The notes below the pieces were generated by a model. It did not search any database. It was not told where the DNA came from and saw only the letters and a program-made list of their open reading frames with translations. Source: Bacillota bacterium (lineage in GTDB: Bacteria; Bacillota; Clostridia; Acetivibrionales; DSM-1351). Taken from it: 64,000 bases of DNA. The stretch spans positions 1-64,000 of the forward strand of contig JAEWOH010000048.1 of the NCBI GenBank assembly GCA_023460955.1, given 5' to 3'. The position numbers and the translations under genes were made by a program. The stretch's first letter is position 1. Each line of letters opens with the position of its first letter. Of this stretch, positions 1-6,681 are shown one piece after another.

Positions 1-627
1 GGCTGCACGGTTCAGGAGATGAATTCTCAGGACCTTATTCCTTTATACAAACTTTCTGATGAACTGGGTATGGAGTTTGCCACTGCAACTTTACATAATT
101 CGTTTTATTTCAGAAAGACAGACAATAAGATAAATGACAGGCTCAAGGTAGCCAAAGCCTTTGAAGAACTTGTAAACCGATTGCTTAAATCAATGTCCCC
201 GAAGAAATGGTTCAGAGCTTACTTTAACCATGGACTAATTAATTATATTTACGGAAATAAGCGTTACCTTCCTTGTGATATGGGCAGCAACGGTTTTTTT
301 GTAGATCCCTTCGGACATGTGCTGCCCTGCAACGGCAGTACTGAAAGAATGTCTATGGGCTGCCTTAAGGACAATACCTGGGACGAAATCTGGAATTCGC
401 AACGGGCTGAAGAGGTAAGAAGAATGGTTAAAAACTGTCCAAAGAACTGTTGGATGATAGGCAGCGTTGCTCCAGCAATGAAACAGAGAATATGGGTACC
501 GCTATGGTGGGTTGCAAAGCATAAGCTTAAGGGCAGCTATAACCTCCAGGAAAATAATTTTATAGATTGCAAGGAGTTTAATAATTATGAAAATCGCAAT
601 GATAGGGCAAAAAGGTATTCCGTCTAG
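1..627 (+). CDS. Radical SAM/SPASM-domain protein, C-terminal part
   Basis: The reading frame is open from base 1, so the N-terminal half with the radical SAM Cx3Cx2C cluster lies outside the window. What remains is a SPASM-like tail: LPCDMGSNGFFVDPFG followed by VLPCNGS, GCLKDNTWDEIWNS and CPKNCWMIG, the cysteine pattern that binds auxiliary iron-sulphur clusters in enzymes that modify peptides. The stop overlaps the next gene by 41 bases, so it is co-transcribed with the glycosyltransferase behind it. By family knowledge SPASM proteins modify ribosomal peptides or enzymes; given the precursor peptides downstream, a second maturase of the same locus is likely. The substrate cannot be seen. 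Confidence 0.8.
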   Translation, partial: GCTVQEMNSQDLIPLYKLSDELGMEFATATLHNSFYFRKTDNKINDRLKVAKAFEELVNRLLKSMSPKKWFRAYFNHGLINYIYGNKRYLPCDMGSNGFFVDPFGHVLPCNGSTERMSMGCLKDNTWDEIWNSQRAEEVRRMVKNCPKNCWMIGSVAPAMKQRIWVPLWWVAKHKLKGSYNLQENNFIDCKEFNNYENRNDRAKRYSV

Positions 628-1759
628 ATCGGGAGGTATTGAAATCCATGTAGATGAAATATCCAAAAGGCTTGTCTGCCTCGGTTGTCAGGTTGAGGTT
701 TACAGCAGAAAGGAATACTGTGAACAACAATTTGAGGATGGAAACTATATGGGCGTCAAGGTGAAGTATACTCCTTTTATTAATTCAAAACATCTGGATG
801 CTATAACCCATACCTTTACTTCAACTCTGAGTGCACTTTTGTCAAACTGTGATATATTCCATTATCACGCATTAGGACCGTCAACCTTGGCCTTTATTCC
901 CAGGATATTTGGTAAGAAGGTGGTGTGTACCGTACATGGGCTGGATTGGCAGAGAGGCAAATGGGGCAGATTCGCTTCAGCTTTTCTGAAGTTCGGGGAA
1001 TATGCAACTGCCAGATTTGCGAATAAGTCCATAAGCGTTTCAAAGAATCTGGTGGGGTACTACAAGGAAAAGTACGATGTGGAGCCTGTATATATACCCA
1101 ATGGAGTTGAAAGACCCGATTTGGTCAGGGCGGAAATAATAAAGGAAAAGTATGGTCTTGAGGACAACGGATACATATTATTTCTTGCAAGACTGGTGCC
1201 GGAGAAGGGTGTGCATTATTTAATAGAAGCCTACAATAAGCTAAAAACAGGAAAAAAGCTTGTAATAGCAGGAGGGTCTAGCCACAGCAGTAATTATGAG
1301 CTGGAGATAAAAAAACAGGCTGCAGGAAATAAAAACATTATTTTTACCGGTTTTGTAAAAGGTCAGGAATTGGCGGAGCTATACAGCAACGCTTATTTTT
1401 ATGTCCTTCCCTCTGATATTGAAGGGCTGCCCATTAGCCTACTTGAGGCAATGAGCTACGGAAATTGTTGTCTTGTCAGCGACATTCCTGAGAACACTGC
1501 AGTTATAGGGACAATAGGGTACAGCTTTTTAAAATCCGATTCAGCTGATCTGGCAGAAAAAATGTCAATGCTGCTTGAAGATAGTGAAAAGGTTATAAAG
1601 CTAAAGGGTCTGGCCGGCAGATATATTCTGAACAAATATAACTGGGACAGAATAGCTGTTGAAACGAAAAACCTTTATAAAAGTTTGATGAATACTAAAA
1701 GTAGAAAACTTAAGGGATGGGGGTTGGGAAATGAAGGAAAAAGACATACTCTTAACTGA
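587..1759 (+). CDS. Glycosyltransferase family 4 (GT-B)
   Basis: A 390-residue GT-B glycosyltransferase. The N-terminus MKIAMIGQKGIPSRSGGIE is the glycine-rich acceptor-domain start typical of GT4 enzymes, and the E-x7-E nucleotide-sugar motif is EGLPISLLE at about residues 279-287. It starts inside the preceding gene behind an AAGGAG site at 571-576, and its end overlaps the next gene by 29 bases, so translation is probably coupled along this stretch. It should transfer a sugar from a nucleotide sugar onto a cytoplasmic acceptor. Context allows either a polysaccharide or a modified peptide as acceptor; the sequence alone does not decide. Confidence 0.88.
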   Translation: MKIAMIGQKGIPSRSGGIEIHVDEISKRLVCLGCQVEVYSRKEYCEQQFEDGNYMGVKVKYTPFINSKHLDAITHTFTSTLSALLSNCDIFHYHALGPSTLAFIPRIFGKKVVCTVHGLDWQRGKWGRFASAFLKFGEYATARFANKSISVSKNLVGYYKEKYDVEPVYIPNGVERPDLVRAEIIKEKYGLEDNGYILFLARLVPEKGVHYLIEAYNKLKTGKKLVIAGGSSHSSNYELEIKKQAAGNKNIIFTGFVKGQELAELYSNAYFYVLPSDIEGLPISLLEAMSYGNCCLVSDIPENTAVIGTIGYSFLKSDSADLAEKMSMLLEDSEKVIKLKGLAGRYILNKYNWDRIAVETKNLYKSLMNTKSRKLKGWGLGNEGKRHTLN

Positions 1760-2978
1760 AATCTTAAGTATAGCATTAAGAGGCAGTAAGGCCTCTTTTG
1801 AAAAATTCACAGGTATAAATATTGATTGGCAGGAGCTGTTTTTAGAGGCTGGAGCACATCAGGTCCACACTTTGGTATATCCGGTTATCAAGGAGCTTGA
1901 TAAGGAGATTGGGCTTGACAGCAGTGTAATGGAGCGGTGGAAACAGTCGGTGATGTCCTGCGGCTTTCAGATGATATGTGATGAGATTTGGCTGGGGGAA
2001 GTATTGGAGATACTTAACTCCTTTGGTATCAGAACAATTGTACTTAAGGGAATGGTTCTGAACAAGTGGTATCCATATCCTGAATTAAGGACTATGGGTG
2101 ATGCAGACGTACTTGTGAGTGAAAAAGATTTGGACAGGGCGACTGAACTGCTGCAGGGTATGGGCTATAGAGCTGAAAAGGATAAAAATACAAAACATGT
2201 GGAGTTTCATAAAGAGAAGTTCATATCAATTGAATTGCATAGACTTCTTGCAGATTATGCCTTTATTAAGAATTCAGATGATTTGAATGCAGATGCCTGG
2301 AACGACCCAATAGAAATAAATATAGGTAATACTAGAGCACTAGCCTTGTCCTGGGAGATGCAGATCGTTCACTGTTGCATACACATGGCTTCGCATATTT
2401 CACACGGGGGTATAGGACTAAGACAGCTATGTGACCTTGTTATAGCTGTTGAAAAGGCCGGAGATGAAATTGACTGGAATATTGTTCTGACCAAATCAAT
2501 AAAATATGGTGTTGACCATTTTATGTTTGCAATCTTCGCAGTATGTAACAAACTGTTCAGCATGGAAATACCTTCGATAATCGCTTCCGGATTTGATTTT
2601 AATGATAGAAAAGTTGAATTATTAATTGAAGATATCCTGACGGGGGGGAATTTTGGCAGAAAAGATTTACAAAGAATATCTGCAAATGTGCTGGTGAATA
2701 ATTCTGACGGCGGAGAGAACCGTCAGTACAGAAATAAGTTCCTTAATGCAATTAATGTAATTTTTCCAAGCCGTAAGAGGATGGCAAAAAGATATAAATA
2801 CATTTATGTCAATAAAAGTCCTCTTCTTCTGCCGGTTGCATGGATTCATAGAATAGCATACGGAATTATCCGGAAGGATTATAACTTAAAAAATAAAAAG
2901 GCAATATTTAACGATGACTCGTTAATAAGCCTTGCAAAAGACAGAAATAATCTTTTGGAATGGCTTGGACTCAGGTAA
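1731..2978 (+). CDS. Nucleotidyltransferase-fold family protein (PF14907-like)
   Basis: A 415-residue protein with the core of the uncharacterised nucleotidyltransferase family: GIRTIVLKGMVLNKWYP followed by the acidic pair in MGDADVLV (about residues 120-128), then a second acidic stretch EFHKEKFISIELH. The family is often found beside PqqD-like and HPr-kinase-like genes in peptide and exopolysaccharide loci; its reaction is not established. It overlaps the glycosyltransferase by 29 bases. A short gap with a perfect 11-bp stem separates it from the first precursor peptide. No membrane segment is evident. Confidence 0.8.
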   Translation: MKEKDILLTEILSIALRGSKASFEKFTGINIDWQELFLEAGAHQVHTLVYPVIKELDKEIGLDSSVMERWKQSVMSCGFQMICDEIWLGEVLEILNSFGIRTIVLKGMVLNKWYPYPELRTMGDADVLVSEKDLDRATELLQGMGYRAEKDKNTKHVEFHKEKFISIELHRLLADYAFIKNSDDLNADAWNDPIEINIGNTRALALSWEMQIVHCCIHMASHISHGGIGLRQLCDLVIAVEKAGDEIDWNIVLTKSIKYGVDHFMFAIFAVCNKLFSMEIPSIIASGFDFNDRKVELLIEDILTGGNFGRKDLQRISANVLVNNSDGGENRQYRNKFLNAINVIFPSRKRMAKRYKYIYVNKSPLLLPVAWIHRIAYGIIRKDYNLKNKKAIFNDDSLISLAKDRNNLLEWLGLR

Positions 2979-2983
2979 GGATA

Positions 2984-3010
2984 AAACTTCATTAATAACT
3001 AATGAAGTTT
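2984..3010. other. Perfect 11-bp hairpin before precursor peptide 1
   Basis: AAACTTCATTA (2984-2994) pairs exactly with TAATGAAGTTT (3000-3010) around a 5-nt loop. No T-run follows on the plus strand, so it is more likely an RNA-processing, stabilising or attenuating element than a full terminator. It sits 15 bases before the AAGGAGG site of the peptide gene. Confidence 0.6.
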
Positions 3011-3035
3011 AAATACATATAAGGAGGCAGTAATT

Positions 3036-3224
3036 ATGAAAAGTTATGTAAAGCCACAAATTGCAGTTACCGAGCTTCGTTCAGAAGAGGGTATAGCTTG
3101 CTTTGGGTCGCCAGTGAAGCATGAGAAAGAGAATCATGGCAACAAAAACCATGGAAAGCCAGACAAAAAAGGTGGCGGAAAGCCCGGTCAGGGCTGGGGT
3201 TGGGGATTTTTCTTCCCTTGGTAA
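3036..3224 (+). CDS. Putative RiPP precursor peptide 1 (His/Lys/Gly-rich core)
   Basis: A 62-residue peptide behind an AAGGAGG site (about 3021-3027). Its leader MKSYVKPQIAVTELRSEEGI matches the N-termini of the two other small peptides at 4914 and 5099 in the pattern MK-x-Y-(V/I)-x-P-x-hydrophobic...L-(R/K)-x-EE. The rest differs entirely: a single Cys at 23, then a stretch rich in His, Lys, Asn and Gly and an aromatic tail GWGWGFFFPW. No family was recognised. The shared leader beside PqqD-like and radical SAM genes makes it a likely substrate of the maturation enzymes here; which residues are modified is unknown. Confidence 0.7.
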   Translation: MKSYVKPQIAVTELRSEEGIACFGSPVKHEKENHGNKNHGKPDKKGGGKPGQGWGWGFFFPW

Positions 3225-3242
3225 AAGCAGAATAAACATTGG

Positions 3243-3272
3243 CAGCAGGATTCCACCCCAAGGGTCCTGCTG
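3243..3272 (+). terminator. Hairpin between precursor 1 and pqqD-like gene
   Basis: CAGCAGGA (3243-3250) pairs with TCCTGCTG (3265-3272). It is followed by A-rich, not T-rich, sequence, so termination would be partial. It could keep the peptide transcript more abundant than the downstream enzymes. Confidence 0.5.
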
Positions 3273-3328
3273 AAAAAATTATTTATTAATTTTATATAGA
3301 GTTTGAGGGTTTATAGGAGGATGTTAAA

Positions 3329-3592
3329 ATGCATATCAAAAATGGGTTTATGTTGAGAGAGATAGCAGGGCAATCAGTAGTTGTCCCTTTGGGCGCAAGG
3401 GTGGTTGAATTTAATGGAATAATGACTCTGAGCGAAAGCGGGGCCGTTCTTTGGAGGAAGCTTGAAAAGGAAACAACCTTTGAAGAAATGGTAGCTGCGC
3501 TCCTCGCAGAATATGATGTGGATAAGGATACCGCGTCTAAGGATGTTGAAGATTTTGTGGAGTGTATGAGGAGCAACAGCTTGATAGATTAA
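3329..3592 (+). CDS. PqqD-like peptide recognition protein (RRE)
   Basis: An 87-residue stand-alone PqqD-family protein. The middle shows the family pattern: VVPLGARVVEFNGIMTLSES, then AVLWRKLEKETTFEEMVAAL and a C-terminal helix with DKDTASKDVEDFVE. PqqD domains bind the leader of a precursor peptide and present it to a radical SAM or other enzyme. It has its own AGGAGG site just before the start and lies between precursor 1 and the radical SAM gene, so leader binding for that enzyme is the natural role. The partner is inferred from position only. Confidence 0.85.
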   Translation: MHIKNGFMLREIAGQSVVVPLGARVVEFNGIMTLSESGAVLWRKLEKETTFEEMVAALLAEYDVDKDTASKDVEDFVECMRSNSLID

Positions 3593-3594
3593 AA

Positions 3595-3650
3595 ACCGAA
3601 CTCATTTCGGTAAAACTATAAATTAAAAAAATCTATTACGAAATAGATTT
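3595..3650 (+). other. Two consecutive hairpins before the radical SAM gene
   Basis: ACCGAA (3595-3600) pairs with TTCGGT (3605-3610), and AAATCTAT (3629-3636) pairs with ATAGATTT (3643-3650). The second ends just upstream of the GAGGTG site of the radical SAM gene. They may reduce read-through or control translation. Confidence 0.45.
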
Positions 3651-3665
3651 GAATAGAGGTGTTTT

Positions 3666-4838
3666 ATGAGCCTGGATTGGAAAGAATTTCATAAAAAAAT
3701 TACTGCAATGGCTATGGATAAGGGGCTCCCACTATCTGGTTCCTTTGAACTTACTTCACGATGTAACTTTAAATGTAAAATGTGCTATGTCTGTAGTCCT
3801 TCAAATGATAGAAAAGCGATGGAAGCTGAACTCACTGCTGAACAGTGGATAGAGCTTGGAAAACAGGCAAGGGATGCTGGAATGTTTTACCTTATACTCA
3901 CAGGGGGAGAAGTCTTTTTAAGAAAAGATTTTCAAAAAATTTATGAAGCATTAATCGAGATGGGTTTAAATATAACCATATTTACAAACGGCAGTCTCAT
4001 TACTCCTGAAAAGGCCAGATGGCTTGGAAAGCTGCCACCCCACAGAGTCAGTATAACGGTGTATGGAGGAAGTCCTGATACATATGAAAAAGTTACCGGC
4101 AGCAGGGATGGTTATATGAATACCCTTCGTGCGCTGGAGGCGCTTAGGTCCGAGGGAATTAGGCTTGAGGTCAAAACAACTGTAGTGGAGGGCAACTATC
4201 AGGATTACAAGGAATTGTACAAAATTGCGCATACGTATTCAAATGTGCTTGGCGTAGTTAATTATATCTCACCAAGAAGAGAGGGCTGTTTCTCAGATCC
4301 ACTCGGGAACAGGCTATCTCCTGTTGATATAGTTGAATATGAAGAAAGAATAAGTCTATATGGAGAAAAAACTTATCCCCGGAAAGATTCCAAGCTGGAA
4401 CTTAATATAAATGAAGATTCAATGGATCACAAATCCAAGGAACAAAGCGCTATGGAAGAACAGGTTATAATATCCGAAAAGACTCAGAGGATGCTGGAAA
4501 GCTCTGCTTTCAGGTGTCAATCGGGTAAAACGGGTTTCTGGCTGACTTGGGACGGTAGAATGATACCCTGCGGATTGTTGGATATTCCCAGCTCGAGACC
4601 TCTGGAAATTGGTTTTGCAAAAGCATGGGAACAGCTGAAGGAAGGCTGCCTGCTTGTTCCTAAATGCAGTGACTGTGAAGGATGCACAATGAAAAGTGAC
4701 TGTATAACGTGTCCGGGAAGGCTTATGACCGAGACTGGGAGTTTCACAAAGCCTGCTTCATACCTATGTGAAAGCGCAAGGCACAGGATTGAAATCCGAC
4801 AGAGAAAACAACAGGAAGCTGTTAAAATTGCCACCTGA
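3666..4838 (+). CDS. Radical SAM/SPASM peptide maturase
   Basis: A 390-residue radical SAM enzyme with the complete cluster motif C33-x3-C37-x2-C40 (TSRCNFKCKMCYVC), the glycine-rich SAM segment LILTGGEVFLRKD, and a C-terminal SPASM domain (about residues 275-380) holding the cysteine sets CQSG, IPCG, CSDCEGCTMKSDCITC and a last LCESA. Enzymes of this build install thioether or C-C links in precursor peptides using auxiliary 4Fe-4S clusters. It follows the PqqD-like gene and precedes two Cys-containing peptides (C-x3-C and C-x5-C), so a thioether or related modification is plausible. There is no fused recognition domain, which fits with a discrete PqqD protein. Confidence 0.9.
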   Translation: MSLDWKEFHKKITAMAMDKGLPLSGSFELTSRCNFKCKMCYVCSPSNDRKAMEAELTAEQWIELGKQARDAGMFYLILTGGEVFLRKDFQKIYEALIEMGLNITIFTNGSLITPEKARWLGKLPPHRVSITVYGGSPDTYEKVTGSRDGYMNTLRALEALRSEGIRLEVKTTVVEGNYQDYKELYKIAHTYSNVLGVVNYISPRREGCFSDPLGNRLSPVDIVEYEERISLYGEKTYPRKDSKLELNINEDSMDHKSKEQSAMEEQVIISEKTQRMLESSAFRCQSGKTGFWLTWDGRMIPCGLLDIPSSRPLEIGFAKAWEQLKEGCLLVPKCSDCEGCTMKSDCITCPGRLMTETGSFTKPASYLCESARHRIEIRQRKQQEAVKIAT

Positions 4839-4858
4839 AAAGTTTTATAAGGGTCGAA

Positions 4859-4875
4859 CAGCAGCGGTGCTGCTG
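4859..4875 (+). other. GC-rich hairpin before precursor peptide 2
   Basis: CAGCAGC (4859-4865) pairs perfectly with GCTGCTG (4869-4875) across a 3-nt loop, 25 bases before the AGGAGGTG site of the next peptide gene. No T-run follows. It is probably an mRNA-stabilising or processing element. Confidence 0.5.
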
Positions 4876-4913
4876 ATTAAATAAGTTTAAATCTTTTACA
4901 GGAGGTGATTAAA

Positions 4914-5057
4914 ATGAAAAAATACATTACACCAAAAATGGAAATAGTTGATTTAAAGGTTGAAGAGAGGCTGGCTCATACAGATTGCACAGGTGCCTGC
5001 ACCAAGGATGTAGAGTATAAAGGCAAGAAGTATTATGCCGGAACCGCATCAGCCTGA
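4914..5057 (+). CDS. Putative RiPP precursor peptide 2 (C-x3-C core)
   Basis: A 47-residue peptide behind a near-perfect AGGAGGTG site (4900-4907). The leader MKKYITPKMEIVDLKVEERL closely follows the leader of precursor 3 and that of precursor 1. The core carries CTGAC (Cys 25 and 29) and ends in a Lys/Tyr-rich stretch and TASA. Position directly behind the radical SAM maturase, the repeated leader and the strong ribosome binding site support a precursor role. The product class is not recognised. Confidence 0.72.
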   Translation: MKKYITPKMEIVDLKVEERLAHTDCTGACTKDVEYKGKKYYAGTASA

Positions 5058-5098
5058 GTTGATACTTAGAAAACTAAATTTAGAAACGAGGTGAAAAA

Positions 5099-5227
5099 AT
5101 GAAACAATACGTAAAGCCTTCAATGGATATCGTTAATCTCAGAATTGAAGAGAGAATATCAGGAAGCTGTCCTAATGTAGGATCATGCCTTGATGATTTA
5201 GGTAATTTAGTTACTGCTAATGACTAA
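5099..5227 (+). CDS. Putative RiPP precursor peptide 3 (C-x5-C core)
   Basis: A 42-residue peptide 41 bases downstream of precursor 2 with an ACGAGGTGA site. Its leader MKQYVKPSMDIVNLRIEERI is nearly the same as that of precursor 2, while the core CPNVGSCLDDLGNLVTAND has two cysteines five residues apart and an acidic tail. The leader is more conserved than the core, as expected for several substrates of one enzyme set. A strong hairpin with a T-rich tail follows directly. Confidence 0.72.
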   Translation: MKQYVKPSMDIVNLRIEERISGSCPNVGSCLDDLGNLVTAND

Positions 5228-5240
5228 TCCAATCCAAACA

Positions 5241-5284
5241 TAATCAACATTGAAGGTCCATCCTTCAATGTTGATTATTATTTT
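5241..5284 (+). terminator. Strong terminator after the precursor peptides
   Basis: A 16-bp perfect stem (5241-5256 with 5262-5277) with a 5-nt loop, followed by TTATTTT. It separates the two peptide genes from the kinase-like, peptidase and transporter genes; partial read-through would give more peptide than processing enzyme mRNA. Confidence 0.8.
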
Positions 5285-5299
5285 ACAAGGAGTGATAAG

Positions 5300-6181
5300 A
5301 TGCTTGCTTATAATGTAGCCGGTACATATATAAATGTAAAATCAGAAAACAGGTACCTTAAAGACAGAATGAAAGGTTTCCAGTGTAATTCAGACAATAC
5401 TCCTGACATATCTGTTGAAATAGATCAGTTGCCTTCTATAGATAGGCCTGAGGGAAAGCTTATTATAGAAGATAATATAAAGTGGTTGAAAAAAGAAAAT
5501 GAAAATGAAGGATATCATATATACAGCCTGGATAGAACAAAAACTAATATCCTTTCACATATTGATACCGATCTTGAATGGACAAAGGCCCGTATAAAGT
5601 GCTTCAAGCCGCAATTGGATGAAAATGCACCTGAGGTTTTGAAAACATGGTCGGATCATTACTCCTTTATGCTGATGGGTATAGTTTTCAGAAACAACCT
5701 CCTCAACAATGGAGGAATAGTCATGCATGCATCTTCTATAGCGTGGGAGGGAAAGGGATTATTGTTTACTGCTCCGTCGGGAACAGGAAAGTCAACCCAT
5801 GTCAGACTGTGGGAGAAGTACTTTGGAGATGCTGTAACTGTTGTAAACGATGATACACCTGCCATCAGATTCCATGATGATACTCCCATTCTGTGCGGAA
5901 CACCCTGGAGCGGCTCCTCAGATAAATTTGATAATAAGGAAGTGCCTATTAAAGCTATTGTTGCATTGAGTCAGGCACCTGAAAACAGCATTAAACAGTT
6001 GAATGTTTTTGAAGCATTGCCAATGATTATGCCAAGATGCTTCCTTCCTTATTTTGATGAAGAATTAATGAAAAAGGCTTATACTGCACTCGAAAAACTG
6101 GTTAAAAATGTGCCTGTTTATCATCTTAAGTGCAGGCCTGATAAAGAAGCAATGGAGTTGGTACACCAATGCGTGAGGTAA
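5300..6181 (+). CDS. HPr-kinase-like ATP-binding protein
   Basis: A 293-residue protein with a P-loop APSGTGKST (Gly161-Thr166) inside the HPr kinase/PEP carboxykinase-type context GIVMHASSIAWEGKGLLFTA, and a downstream acidic segment VVNDDTPAIRF. Homologous stand-alone kinases in some lasso-peptide loci phosphorylate the precursor peptide; here the role is inferred from the same gene company (PqqD, precursor, exporter). It starts right behind the precursor terminator with an AAGGAG site and overlaps the peptidase gene by 13 bases. It is too short and divergent to be the true HPr kinase of carbon regulation. Confidence 0.75.
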   Translation: MLAYNVAGTYINVKSENRYLKDRMKGFQCNSDNTPDISVEIDQLPSIDRPEGKLIIEDNIKWLKKENENEGYHIYSLDRTKTNILSHIDTDLEWTKARIKCFKPQLDENAPEVLKTWSDHYSFMLMGIVFRNNLLNNGGIVMHASSIAWEGKGLLFTAPSGTGKSTHVRLWEKYFGDAVTVVNDDTPAIRFHDDTPILCGTPWSGSSDKFDNKEVPIKAIVALSQAPENSIKQLNVFEALPMIMPRCFLPYFDEELMKKAYTALEKLVKNVPVYHLKCRPDKEAMELVHQCVR

Positions 6182-6681
6182 AATTAATCAAGTCTGCTGC
6201 CATTTTTCCGATAATAAAGGAAATCTTGAATGACGGCACCGACGTTTGGATAACAGTAACAGGAATGAGCATGTATCCGTTCCTGCGAGAAGATAAGGAC
6301 AGTGTAAAACTTGCTCCGGCCGGCTTTGAAAGTATTGCCAAAGGAGATATTGTACTCATTAAAAGAACAAGCGGTGAGTATATACTCCATCGTGTACTTA
6401 AAAAGGAAAAAGGCGACTTTTACATGGTGGGAGATGCACAGAAATGGATAGAAGGACCACTAAAGCCGGAGCAGCTTATTGCTGTTGTGACTGAAATCAA
6501 AAGAAAAGACCATCAATTCAGCTGTCAGAGTTTCTGGTGGAAGCTGCTGGTGAGTTTTTGGATGAATATTATACCTTTCAGAAATTACTTTATAAAAGCT
6601 ATAAGAATTCTTAATAAATTAAGAAAAGTGGAGATAGCATGCGTGTCACAAAAGAATATAAAAAAATATCCGGCGAAATAA
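6169..6681 (+). CDS. S26-type (SipW/ER-like) signal peptidase, putative leader peptidase
   Basis: A 170-residue S24/S26 peptidase. The nucleophile motif is TGMSMYPFL (Ser34). In place of the Lys of classical bacterial signal peptidase I there is His74 in ILHRV, and MVGDA supplies Asp89, so the Ser/His/Asp set is that of ER-type signal peptidases. A hydrophobic stretch near residues 118-130 (WWKLLVSFWMNII) may anchor it at the membrane. It overlaps both neighbours (kinase-like gene and exporter). The exporter lacks a C39 peptidase domain, so this enzyme may remove the leader or another segment of the peptides; that is inference. Confidence 0.75.
   Translation: MREVKLIKSAAIFPIIKEILNDGTDVWITVTGMSMYPFLREDKDSVKLAPAGFESIAKGDIVLIKRTSGEYILHRVLKKEKGDFYMVGDAQKWIEGPLKPEQLIAVVTEIKRKDHQFSCQSFWWKLLVSFWMNIIPFRNYFIKAIRILNKLRKVEIACVSQKNIKKYPAK

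Noticed and set aside
5647..5853. Plus-strand frame inside the HPr-kinase-like gene
   Set aside because: Out-of-frame shadow; the P-loop frame covers it completely.
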